DNA of 29,270 nt. It comes from Phaeoceros laevis. Its lineage: Eukaryota > Anthocerotophyta > Anthocerotopsida > Notothyladales. Every line of letters begins with the position of its first letter. Within the stretch, counting starts at the first letter, position 1. The notes beneath the pieces were generated by a model, which made no database searches, had not been told where the DNA came from, and saw only the letters and a program-made list of their open reading frames with translations. The stretch spans positions 1-29,270 of the forward strand of contig JBNGIQ010009633.1 in NCBI GenBank assembly GCA_049999765.1, read 5' to 3'. The position numbers and the translations under genes are program-made. Shown here piece by piece: positions 1 to 12,896 of this stretch.

Positions 1-338
1 TTCTTCAGTCCAGATGACAGGTGAAGGCAGACCACACTTCTTTCGCGTGGCTTTATCCATAAACCATGGATTTCCCCCTCCAGTTGTAACTTTTGTATCC
101 ATGTAACGGTGCAATTTGCGGTACTCCTTTGTGAGCTTGTCAAATTTGTCATGACAGGATGCAGCACAACGGTCATCAAGGTCAGCTGCCACCTTCTCCC
201 ACTTTTGGGCTGAGCCTAAAAACTTCTGCAATGCTTCTGTGGGCTTTCTAGCCTTAAGCTCTTCAATTTGGGCTGCAAGAAGAGATCTGACTTCCTCGAT
301 CTCCCAATTGTGCCCTCTTGGCCTCTTCCCGTTGTCAG
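1..338 (-). CDS. Myb/SANT-like (trihelix-type) DNA-binding protein, partial exon
   Basis: The minus strand is open for about 112 codons from a splice-acceptor-like site (tacag, just above 338) to the left edge, with no stop, so the gene continues outside the window. The translation begins near GKRPRGHNW and contains spaced tryptophans and a basic helical stretch (WEKVAADLDDRCA, then KFDKLTKEYRKLHRY). This resembles the Myb/SANT-like or trihelix DNA-binding fold used by plant transcription factors and by accessory proteins of Harbinger-type transposons. There is no start codon in the exon, so at least one upstream exon is expected between here and the assembly gap or beyond it. The exact acceptor phase cannot be fixed. 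Whether this is a host transcription factor or transposon-derived cannot be decided from one exon. Confidence 0.62.
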
Positions 339-480
339 CTGTACTAGGAATGCACAAAAACGGATTAGAATGTCACCCCAAAGCCAGGATTGAGTGATTA
401 TCCAGCCAATTGTGCAGCTGCATGCTTGCTGCCTCGCTACAATTACCTGCCAATTGATGAACGCCTACAACCCAAGGAGC

Positions 481-598
481 ATCCAAAGCTCAAGGAGTGC
501 TCCAGCTGAAAGAGCGCCCCACAGCTCCACAGCCCGAGGAGCGCCCACAGCCCCCATAGCCCCCCAGGCCTCAAAGCTCAAGGAGCGCCCATGCTCAC
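481..598. repeat. Degenerate GC-rich tandem repeat beside the gap
   Basis: Variants of a unit containing CTCAAGGAG, CAGC and GAGCGCCC recur about four times right up to the run of N. The similar pieces near 490-510 and 570-590 (caaagctcaaggag) are the clearest. A repeat ending exactly at a gap suggests that the assembler broke in an unresolved array. Confidence 0.55.
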
Positions 599-698
599 NN
601 NNNNNNNNNNNNNNNNNNNNNNNNNNNNNNNNNNNNNNNNNNNNNNNNNNNNNNNNNNNNNNNNNNNNNNNNNNNNNNNNNNNNNNNNNNNNNNNNNN
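599..698. other. Assembly gap (100 N)
   Basis: Exactly 100 consecutive N bases, the usual placeholder for a gap of unknown size. Features on either side may not be truly adjacent. Confidence 0.99.
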
Positions 699-760
699 GC
701 GTATAAGTTTCTAAGCCGATGGGTAACTAAGCAAGCGCTGAATAGCCTTTTTGGCGGCAC

Positions 761-810
761 GAATTTGGAGGTGGTTAGAATACTAGAATTTGGAGGTGGT
801 TAGAATATTA
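761..810. repeat. 25-bp tandem duplication
   Basis: Two adjacent copies of a 25-bp unit starting GAATTTGGAGGTGGTTAGAA, at 761-785 and 786-810, differing at one position. No gene context. Confidence 0.85.
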
Positions 811-895
811 GAATATGAAGCCCGAGCTGACCGGGATCAAAAAATTAACTAACGATAATGCGAAACGAATTTAACATGATATAACCTATAAAACG

Positions 896-958
896 GGGAT
901 CAAACCTTGTTTAATCCCTCCTAACAAGGTTCAAGGTTTGATCCCTCCTAACAAGGTT
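896..958. repeat. 14-bp inverted repeat overlapping an 18-bp direct repeat (period 27)
   Basis: GGGATCAAACCTTG (896-909) is a perfect reverse complement of CAAGGTTTGATCCC (932-945), separated by 22 bases. The same stretch contains a direct repeat, ATCCCTCCTAACAAGGTT, at 914-931 and 941-958. It could be a small foldback element or decayed transposon end. No element body is recognised. Confidence 0.7.
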
Positions 959-1849
959 TGACCCCTCCTACCCGGTGTAATGCAAAAGGTCCTTTGGCCG
1001 GTTGTATACTCGACAAGAAGAAGCAACAAGAAAGTTATAGACGATCAAGCGTTTATGACCGCCTACGCGTTTTCGGCAGGTGGTGACAAGTAAGTTGTGG
1101 GTAGCCCCAAAGCAAGCCTGACTCGTGAAACTTGAGATCACTGTGTCCGGAGAGGGAGCAAATCTTGAAAAAGTCTTCGACGGTGTCAAAAATTGTGAGG
1201 GGTGACTTGTGCGAATGGCGCGCTTTTCGTGTGTACATGTCATGTATAGCACATAATTAAATATTGCTCTTATTCTCAATCTTACTGCGACATCCATGAA
1301 TGCTCAGCGACAAACATCCATGCTTAGCGACAAAGAATGTCAGGACCTAAGGACCATGAGGGACTTAGCACAGACAACGTATCGGAAGAAGAAAAGGAAT
1401 GGATTGTGCACATATGATGAATGAAGCCCGCCCTGGTCGTCTTCGCTGCAAAGGCTGGACCGGGCGACGAGGCAGCCTGGAATCACCTGTAGACAGTGTA
1501 GCGCTAAAACCAACCCGACTGTCAATGACGTCTCTAGAGAGCTCTTGGAACCGCCGAGGGAGCTCAATCCGATGTGGAGATGACATAAAGTGGCACAGCC
1601 ATAAACTACAGTAGTCTTGGACCGAGTCGTGAACCCACTTACTGATTGATCATCTGTGGAACCTTCCTTGGCCTTCAATTTCCGTACAAAAATCCACACA
1701 ATATGTACACTAGGTACCAGGGAGATCACAGCTTGCAGAGTAGCAATGCAACAGCGCTAGCTAGCATCAAGCTACACACCTTAATTGCACGACAATTGCA
1801 TCATCAGAGAGGTGGACTGGAGCTCCAAGGGCGCACACACCAGTTCAAC

Positions 1850-2286
1850 ATGCATATGTTGGTTTTAACCTTGCAACTCTTAGTCCTGTTGAAAGTACTG
1901 GCATGGGATGCCTCTGCCCAACCACCCCCTCGTACGGGCCGATCAGCCTCTGAAATTCGTCGAGATGATTTCGCTTTGCGGTTTCCAGCTCTTCGGGGCT
2001 GCATATATGCATGTTGGTGCATTTGTTGGACCCATGTATGCTTGCCTTCACCAAAGGTAGGATTCTTTTTGTTGTGCTGCTCCTGGCAGGTTTTATCAGC
2101 CTGGATTGTGGTGGTGACCGAAGCTTGACAAATAGTATTGGCATAACCTGGGAACCAGAAGGCAGCTCCGTCCACACTGGTTCTGTGAAGGATCTACCAG
2201 ACGAGTTCCGAGTGCCAACGGTTGCCACTGAGCTTCAAACGGTGAGGTACTTTCCAGCAGAGTCTTCTCCAAAGAAGAACTGTTAA
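1850..2286 (+). pseudogene. Truncated 5' end of a malectin-like receptor gene
   Basis: Exon 1 (1850-1931) encodes a 27-residue signal peptide (MHMLVLTLQLLVLLKVLAW, ending in ASAQPPP). A GTACGG donor in phase 1 joins the CAG acceptor at 2089, giving exon 2 (2090-2286). Exon 2 reads FISLDCGGDRSLTNS, GITWEPEG, then VRYFPAESSPKKNC and a TAA. This is the start of a malectin-like carbohydrate-binding ectodomain, as found at the N terminus of plant malectin-like receptor kinases. In the family the last motif normally continues NCY and on through the rest of the malectin module, LRRs, a membrane segment and a kinase. None of that follows before the convergent gene at 2402. Alternatively, translation from 2038 reads straight into exon 2 without splicing, with its own hydrophobic leader. 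I favour a gene remnant over a functional short secreted protein. Confidence 0.66.
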
Positions 2287-2401
2287 GTAAAAATGGTAGG
2301 TAAAAATGGTAGGTAGGTAGCGATACCGATACAATGGGAGAGGCTACGAACACCTCTTATGATACAGGCCGCCTAACCAGGCTGCACTTAGGTCCCGCAG
2401 C

Positions 2402-6749
<4,348 letters not shown>

Positions 6750-7101
6750 TTCCTCGCCCGAGAACCGAGGAATTGCATGGAGATGCAAGTGAGGCCCTGC
6801 AGGCTGAGGGTCCTGGACCGGAGACAGCGGCTCAGCTGAGTGAGATCCCACACCGCGGACAGATAGGGCTGTCGACAGTTCAGCTGTTGTGAATAGTCTG
6901 GCGCTATCGAAGGTTGCCTTTTCCGTATGTCCACTGTCGGTAGCTCCCGAAGTGCACCAAACTTCGAAATTTAACAAGTGCCACACCCATTTAGCCGTGT
7001 TCTCAGCAAAGCGAGATAAGATTGGCTCCTTCACCGCACTTTCCGCGGTCAAAGAAGTTCAGCGCCGCCTCTCTTCAACGACGGTTGGCTTCGTGCCCAG
7101 C
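6750..7101. promoter_or_regulatory. Upstream region of the receptor kinase, cut off by the Mutator-like element
   Basis: About 350 bases lie between the receptor-kinase ATG (at 6749 on -) and the outer end of the left inverted repeat at 7102. No clear TATA box or other named element was seen. This is all of the native upstream DNA that remains contiguous with the gene, so 5' UTR and core promoter should lie here. Confidence 0.45.
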
Positions 7102-7219
7102 GCCTGCGTCTCAATCTCCGACCTCATAATGGCCTGACATGTCAGATTTCCGACGTGGCACCGACTCGCCATGGGTGGTAGGCATGGCCTCGCCATGCCT
7201 CATGCCCATACTCCTGTTC
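7102..7219 (+). repeat. Left terminal inverted repeat of the MULE (118 bp)
   Basis: Starts GCCTGCGTCTCAATCTCCGA and matches the reverse complement of 11397-11514 without gaps. I count five mismatches in 118 bases, about 96% identity. It contains a perfect 12-bp palindrome CTGACATGTCAG (7134-7145) and a 9-bp-arm hairpin AGGCATGGC/GCCATGCCT (7180-7200, spacer CTC). Similarity stops abruptly at both ends. Confidence 0.93.
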
Positions 7220-7399
7220 ATTCCGTTCATTCCGTCCCGCCTGCCCGTCCACCTGCAACCCTTACCTGCTCGCGGTGGCAACCGCGCACAGAAGTGCTGC
7301 CAACCGCGCGCGTAGGAGCAGGCGCGGGCAAGTCTCCCAACGCGCGCGGGCAAGTCTCCGACCTGAGAGAGGCAAGTCTCCGACCTGCGGTTGCCCAAG

Positions 7400-7527
7400 T
7401 ATGGCGGACGGCTGCTAGCGGAGGGCGGGCCCTGGGCGCCCAAGCCTGGCTGGCCATGGCGGACGGCTGGCTGCGGGCGCCCAAGCCTAGCTGCGAGCGG
7501 GCGCCCAAGCCTGGCTGGCCATGGCCA

Positions 7528-7563
<36 letters not shown>

Positions 7564-7565
7564 CA
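7400..7565. repeat. GGCT microsatellite and flanking GCGCCCAAGCCTGGCTGGCC repeats
   Basis: A run of about eight TGGC units ends near 7563. It is preceded by three imperfect copies of a unit containing GCGCCCAAGCCTGGCTGGCC, and CCATGG brackets the array. Long frames such as the 220-codon minus frame crossing it (7227-7889) are explained by the repeat and have no protein features. Confidence 0.85.
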
Positions 7566-7654
7566 TGGCGCTCTACGTATACACCCCTCCTTCCAGGGCG
7601 TACTCACGCCTTGAAGCGCGCCAGCGGACGAGCTGGGATAGGCAGGGTGATAAT

Positions 7655-7945
7655 GCAGGGCCAGGTAGTAGTAGTAGTAGGTGATGATGCAGGGCCAGGC
7701 GTGGCTGCTGGTGTGATTCAGGGCCAAGGCCTGGCTGCTGGTGTAATGCAGGGCCAGGCGTGGCTGCTGGTGTGATTCAGGGCCAAGGCCTGGCTGCTGG
7801 TGTGATGCACGGCCAGGGTTGCTGCTGGTGTGATGCATATGCTGATGCAGGACCAGGCAGGGCCAGGCGTGGCTGCTGGTGTGATGCACGGCCAGGCCTG
7901 GCTGCTAGTATGATGCAGGACTAGGCCTGGCTGCTGGTGTGTGCC
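7655..7945. repeat. 29-30-bp minisatellite inside the MULE
   Basis: About nine imperfect units of the form GATGCAGGGCCAGGCGTGGC followed by TGCTGGTGT. In the first half two unit versions alternate (GGGCCAGGCG and GGGCCAAGGCC), giving a higher-order period near 59 bp. Later units are degenerate. It lies downstream of the transposase stop. Confidence 0.85.
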
Positions 7946-7988
7946 GATGCGTGCCAATGCTCAGACTCCGCCTCGAACCTGTTTCTAC

Positions 7989-8430
7989 AGCCTTCGACCT
8001 CAGGCAGCTAGTGCTTAGCATTTGCCTGTCCAGTGCTGTAAATTGATCTTCTGTATAGCCACGACTGCATACATAGTGCATGTATGCACTGGATTCTGAA
8101 TTTGGATTCTGAATTTGTAGCACTGGATTGTGAGTTTGTATGCACTCGATTGTGGATTGTGACAAGATTGTGAATTTGTAGCCTTGGACCGCAGACAGCT
8201 AGTGCTTAGCATTGGCAGCTACAGCTTAGCATTTGCCTGTCCAGTGCTGTAATTTGATCATAGGTGTAAATTGATCATCTGTACAGCCACATGTATGGTC
8301 TCCATTGTGAATTTGTAGCTATCGAGCACTCGATTGTGAGTTTGTATGCACTCAATTGAATTTGTAACAACTCGATTGTGAGTTTGTATACACTCAATTG
8401 AATTTGTAACAAGATTGTGAATTTGTAGCA
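7989..8430. repeat. Subterminal repeats of the MULE (AT-rich)
   Basis: Two related blocks share CAGCTAGTGCTTAGCATT, TGCCTGTCCAGTGCTGTAA and TTGATC-CTGTA (about 7989-8060 and 8178-8290). Between and after them, ATTGTGA-TTTGTA and CACTCAATTGAATTTGTAAC motifs recur many times. Such subterminal repeats often sit between a transposon's inverted repeats and its gene. Their function here is not known. Confidence 0.75.
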
Positions 8431-8549
8431 CACAGAAAAGTGGCCATACAGTACATGACATCAATAAAAAAACGTCGATAAACTACTCAGTTCACTACAC
8501 ATTTGCTGCTGGTGGCTGCTAAGCCACAATCAAGCATCCATCGACACAA

Positions 8550-11202
8550 TCAAGCATCCATCGAAGTATGTCGTCCCTGCAAGTTCCATGTAACTTTTTT
8601 CTTCTTTCGCCTAGCTCCCTCCTCCAAGCCTCTAAACCTGGTCAAACGGTTGGTGCCTTCGTTAGCATTCAATTGTTGGAGTGGTGGCCTACTGAGTGTC
8701 ATTGGTGTCTCATGAGCCCGAGCTGCGACTTCCTTCACAGCATGCATTGCTTGCTGCAATATGGGCAAAACATCAATCAGGATGTCAGTGTCACGTCTCA
8801 CAATACTTGGTATTTCCTTGCACATAGCATCAAGAACTTGTAAGTTTTTCAACTTAATTGCCTCACACGTACTAGGATCGTTAGCCTGTACACCACTACT
8901 CTCCTGTACAACATTACTCTCCTGTACAACACTACTACCCTTCTCGGTAACATGTTCCGAACCACCATAATGTTCTGCACTACCGTAATTGTCGGTAACA
9001 TGTTCCGCACCACCATAATGTTCTGCATCACCATAATTGTCGGTTGGAATGCCCCCGTGATAACGATTGTACCCGTGCATGCAAGCCCCATTTGTGCGAT
9101 TGTTTAAATGCGTTACCATAGAGGTCTCTTCAAAAACTCCCAACATCATCTGCACTTTGACCACATGCTTGCATACAAACCCTTTCACTCCCATCGGACA
9201 GTTACACACAGCCCATGGTGACTGCGGCTGATCAATCACATATAAAGTACTAGGATCCTCACTGGACTTACAATAAGCGGAGTGTCCCTCCTCTTCGGGT
9301 AAAATAACAGCATCATCAAGGATACTTGTAGCCGCTGAGATAGCATGCTCATGCATCTTCTCTTGCTTCATATTAGTTCGGTATCCTCCTGCCTTGGTGA
9401 AGTCCAGGTACCAGTAGTGCCGCGCAATCTCATTCACAAGCTGGTGTAATAACTAGTCCAGTCTCCTACCAGGCAGAGCTGCCTTTGTAAAGGATACCCT
9501 TTCTTTTAGAAAACCATGGAAAGCCTCGACTGCTGATGTAGTATCTTGGCCTGCATGAGGGAGCACTCGAGCATTCTTCATCCACATCTCTGATTAACAA
9601 ATCCAAGCAAGGCAGTTAGTGCTAGGTGACATAGTACAAGGGCAAACTTTGTAGTGTACGTGAAACATCAAATCATACCAACTGAGGGGCCCCACTGTGC
9701 TTTGAAGTATTTTACAAAGGCCGGCTGTTGTTGGGACCATTCCTTGTAGAAAAACTCTAAACGCAGTTTACCCCAATCCACACACTCTTCATTGGTTGTC
9801 CTTCCTCCGACATACATAATCTCACCTAGGGCTGCCCAAATTTTCTTCCTTGCATGTGCACACTTCACCTTCTTCAACAAATTGCGTTGCCATGCTTTCC
9901 GTACATGCCAAAGACAAAGGAGAATTGGTATGTTCTCGCCCCACACTTGCTTGATAGCGGAAATTTCCGCTTGACAGTCATCTACCAAAAATGAACTTGG
10001 TCTCCATGTAGGATTCTCAGCCACCATGCGTGTACGAAGTGGGGTCAGCCATGATAGTAAGGATGCTATAGTGGCCTCCTGTGTGATAGCCCAAGCCACA
10101 GGAATACCATTTAAGTGGTCATCAAACACCATGAGTGTGAACAGATGGTACCTATATTTGTTCAGCCCGAAAGTTGCGTCCAGGGCCATGACACCATTGT
10201 TCCCGTACTTTAACATCATGGCCCCCATGAATGGTGTTTGCAAACCTAACACAAAAGGTTTATTTACCTCTGACCTGTAAAAAACAAGATCTCGATGCAT
10301 ATTCAGCCATAGCTCCACTGAAGTTGCATCATCGGGGTGTAGCTTCCACTCACCAGCTTCTACTTGCCGCTTCATGTTTAAAACATCCTTCCTTTGCAAG
10401 TAGTCATCACGTACTTCCTCACCCGTTGTGTTGTTCACCTTCTCATACACTGCAGCAACATGTCGCCGTATAATTTCTTGTACAGAGACTTTGCAATACA
10501 AGCAATGCTTCACCCAATCTCGCTTCTGATTTGATATCCATGGTGCCCTACAAAGCTTCGGATGACCATTATAGCTACGACCATGACAGACGGTGTGAGC
10601 CCGATCTACATGTCGCACTTCATGCAATAGTATTTGAGCTACATGAGGAAATAGTAGCAATTGCTTCACTGCGAAATTGGCTTGACATCCAGTCTTCATA
10701 CGGAACTTCATTCCCTCGGTGGCTCGATGATCTGTTGGCCCATAAGAGCACCAATACCTACAATGAGAGCAAGCCACATGAACGAATTCAAGCATGTCAA
10801 CGTAATGGTTTTACAGTCTTCACAGTAACTAGCAACAGTGATTCGACAAAAGTGCAATGAGCACACCTATTTTACTGTCTTCACAGTAACTAGCAACAAT
10901 GATTCCACCAAACTGCAATGAGTAGACCTGGTATAAGTAGAAGCAGTATGCACTGTAGGCACATTAGGACGACGCTGTAATTTGGAGTCCTTTTTGTAGA
11001 AATTTGTTGGGCACTCCAAGAGGGAGCTCTCTCCCAATACAAAATCAGCAACCCGATCCCATGGAATGTACGCAGTCTGAGACCGTGCTTGGTCGCGTAG
11101 TACTCCTGCGCTGGGCCCGTAGTCCACCCACTCCAAATCGATGGTCGAAAACGGGCCTGGCTGAGGCATTTGTAAGGTGAAAGGACAGTCCGGCACAGCC
11201 AT
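8550..11202 (-). pseudogene. MULE transposase with one in-frame TAG (otherwise 797 codons)
   Basis: Three exons keep frame: 10928-11202 (ATG at 11202), 10757 down to 9679, and 9589 down to 8550. Residues 92-150 hold a Cys/His cluster (YWCSYGP, TGCQANF, HEVRHVDRAH) like the WRKY/GCM1-type finger of many MULE transposases. The catalytic core has D285 in MALDATF, D351/D352 in LVDDCQAE, and LCLWHVRKAW (C373, H376). A SWIM zinc finger follows: C580-x-C582, C591-x-H593. After it come two 16-residue repeats (DNYG-AEHYGG-EHVT type), VVQES repeats and a basic tail RRKKKK. Codon 497 (9453-9455, cta on +) is TAG within GRRLD*LLHQLV, where related transposases are expected to have Trp. No short intron removes it in frame. 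All other codons are open. The third catalytic acid was not assigned. Confidence 0.86.
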
Positions 11203-11396
11203 GATCACAGTGCACGGAAACTCAAATCCAGCTCAAAAACGTACTTGGGCGGAAGACATACATTGATCGGCGCTTGGCTAGGAGCCCGCGCTCGGTTTGG
11301 TAGCCCACGCTCAGTTTTGTAGCCCGGTATTGGCCATGAGTGGCTGCACGGTTGCGCCAACGGGCGGGAGAGGGCAACGGGAGGGAGTATGGTATC
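11203..11396 (-). promoter_or_regulatory. Probable transposase 5' leader and promoter-proximal region
   Basis: This stretch lies between the transposase ATG and the inner edge of the right inverted repeat. In Mutator elements the inverted repeat itself usually supplies the promoter, so transcription probably starts in or near 11397-11514. No TATA box stands out. This is inference from family and position. Confidence 0.4.
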
Positions 11397-11514
11397 GAAC
11401 GGGAATATGGGCATGAGGCATGGCGAGGCCATGCCTACCATCCATTGCGAGTCGATGCCACGTCGGAAATCTGACATGTCAGGCCATTATGAGGTCGGAG
11501 ATTGAGACGCAGGC
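11397..11514 (-). repeat. Right terminal inverted repeat of the MULE (118 bp)
   Basis: Reverse-complement partner of 7102-7219 over its full length. It carries the same palindrome at 11471-11482 and the same hairpin at 11416-11436. Confidence 0.93.
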
Positions 11515-11523
11515 TCGTTGGGC

Positions 11524-11626
11524 TTTCCGTCCCTCGGCCGGTCCAACTTTTATTAGCAGCAGAGCAGAGCTTTCCATCCCTCGGCCGGTCCAACTTTTAT
11601 TAGCAGCAGAGCAGAGCAGAGCAGTA
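11524..11626. repeat. 47-bp tandem duplication just outside the MULE
   Basis: A unit beginning TTTCCGTCCCTCGGCCGGTC is repeated at 11571, with one substitution and an extended CAGAG run at the end. It starts 10 bases outside the right inverted repeat. Confidence 0.9.
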
Positions 11627-11790
11627 ACACGTGGAAGAAGACAGTAGACTGTAGTGTATCTAAGTATCCTAGTAGGCTAGGTTGGACCTGGTGGGGGAAA
11701 ACACGAGGTTCACATGCTTGGGACATGCTTCAGGCTGTGATCAGCGTCAAGGACGACGCACAGAACTGACTGGCCCGGACTGCCTGGAGC

Positions 11791-11920
11791 GAGAGGGTGC
11801 AGAGGACGCAAATGGCAGGCGAGGGAGCTCGCCTCACGAACGATCTTCGATCCATGAGAGGGTGCAGCGGATGCAAATGGCAGGCGAGGGAGCCCGCCTC
11901 ACGAACGATCTTCGATCCAT
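11791..11920. repeat. 65-bp tandem duplication
   Basis: Two copies (11791-11855 and 11856-11920) beginning GAGAGGGTGCAG, with three or so differences. The period is not a multiple of three, and it sits in a 175-codon frame (11682-12209, +) with no recognisable features. I do not call that frame a gene. Confidence 0.9.
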
Positions 11921-12549
11921 GTTCCTGATTGCTGAGCAGGTCATGATCTGCGCGGGTGAATTTTTGTCTTATCTCATCCTCGCGGGTAGAATAGAAGACA
12001 GCAGCGCTTGGATTCGTTTCCTAGCCCGCGCGCACTATCTGGCTTGGCCGGCTTGCCTGCTCAAGGCTTCGATCGGGGTGCGTCTTCAGGTTCCCACAAG
12101 AATCGAGCGGGCAAGTGCTTTGGTTTCCTCCTGGCTGCGTCGCGTTCTCCACTCGCCAATCCAGGGGTTGCGAGGATTTTATGGCAGACAGGCCAAGCCT
12201 GGCAGTTGAAAGCCATGTGGCCCGGAGGAGACAGTTCATATCCTTTCAACCTAAGTTGAACTGCCTCCCCAGTGGTGGCAAAACCTGATCAGTCTGAGTG
12301 CCCGTGTATGTTGTGGTAGGGCGGATCAGTCTCTTGGACGAGGTGTTGTCCATTGAGGAGGGCAGCAGCAGCGGGAGCAGCAACTGAGGAAGCCCTGAGG
12401 ATGCCTGTTAGGAGCTCTTGGAAGCCCTTGTTGCCTGCGGGGGGCTCGAGGGGCTTTTTGAGGAGCCCTAATTGACTGCTGGGAGACTCGGGGGGAGCCC
12501 TTGCTGTCTGGTAGGAGCCCTTGCTGTCTGCTATGGGCCCTTTGTCACC
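11921..12549. other. Intergenic, no supported gene
   Basis: Several overlapping open frames on both strands, none with motifs. Near 12410-12540 there is a loose repeat of GGAGCCCTTGCTGTCTG-like units that looks like decayed sequence leading into the LINE remnant. Confidence 0.5.
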
Positions 12550-12896
12550 TGCTGGGAGCGTCGGGTCTGCACACGATGCAGCCAGCAGGCAGTGGATGAC
12601 GAATACCACTTCCTCTTCACCTGCCCAGCCATTCCCTCGCACGCCACCATCACCCCCAACTTTTCAATAATACAGACCCCCTCTTGGCAGCAACCTTCCT
12701 TGAGGAAACCTTAGCACTCCTCGACGCTACACTTCCAGGCCCGGACACACCAGACGAAGATGCCACAACCGAATTCATACATAGGGAAGATAGCAGTGAC
12801 TGTTTTGACGGCCCTCTTGAGGAGGAGCAAGCAGGCCCCGCAGAGGACCTCGAAGGGGTACTCCGCTGGTTATGGCCACACACGCAGATATCCTAA
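12550..12896 (+). pseudogene. LINE-type reverse transcriptase C-terminal remnant (zf-RVT)
   Basis: The translation reads CWERRVCTRCSQQAVDDEYH followed by FLFTCPAIPSH. This is the Cys/His zinc-finger signature (C-x2-C ... H-x4-C) that lies C-terminal to the reverse transcriptase of plant non-LTR retrotransposons. Around 12660 the frame slips, and the neighbouring frame continues FNNTDPLLAATFLEETLALL and on to a stop at 12894-12896. Everything upstream of the finger is missing or unrecognisable. It is probably the 3' end of a 5'-truncated insertion. Confidence 0.66.

Larger units (their letters stand above)
339..1849. other. Intergenic stretch with assembly gap and short repeats, no supported gene
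   Basis: No open frame here has recognisable protein similarity. The stretch holds the 100-N gap with a degenerate CTCAAGGAGCGCCC-type repeat on its left side, two short tandem duplications and a 14-bp inverted repeat, listed separately. Open frames at 968-1297 and 1340-1729 (both -) show no motif, start context or splice pattern I can support. Confidence 0.6.
7102..11514. mobile_element. Mutator-like DNA transposon (MULE) with long terminal inverted repeats, 4413 bp
   Basis: The ends at 7102-7219 and 11397-11514 are inverted copies of equal length. The body holds a MULE-type transposase gene on the minus strand, with its start about 195 bp inside the right repeat. Downstream of the transposase, toward the left end, lie about 1.3 kb of G-rich minisatellites and AT-rich subterminal repeats. 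Long inverted repeats of 100-200 bp, a D/D-type transposase core with CLWH, and a C-terminal SWIM finger are typical of the Mutator superfamily. The flanking 9-mers (gtgcccagc on the left, tcgttgggc on the right) do not match, so no target-site duplication is visible. The single stop in the transposase makes the copy non-autonomous unless the stop is read through or is a sequencing error. Confidence 0.88.

Noticed and set aside
2011-2286. Reading the malectin-like exon without splicing, using ATG 2038 as start and a hydrophobic leader
   Set aside because: It is possible, but the 1850 start with a phase-1 intron gives a cleaner signal peptide and matches the intron position in the neighbouring receptor. 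I kept it only as an alternative.
7227-7889. A 220-codon minus-strand open frame rich in His, Thr, Ser and Gln
   Set aside because: It coincides with the GGCT microsatellite and the 29-30-bp minisatellite. The composition comes from the DNA repeats, and there is no domain, splice partner or start context.
7655-7945. Regularly spaced repeats that might suggest a CRISPR array
   Set aside because: The units are directly adjacent without unique spacers and lie within a plant transposon, so this is a minisatellite.
9435-9474. A GT...AG pair (CCTG|GTAGGA to CACCAG) that would splice out the TAG in the transposase
   Set aside because: The segment is about 29 bases, too short for a normal plant intron and not a multiple of three, so removing it would break the reading frame that continues on both sides.
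11682-12209. A 175-codon plus-strand frame next to the MULE
   Set aside because: Part of it is a 65-bp tandem duplication read in shifted frames, the remainder matches no family I know, and no splice pattern or domain supports it.
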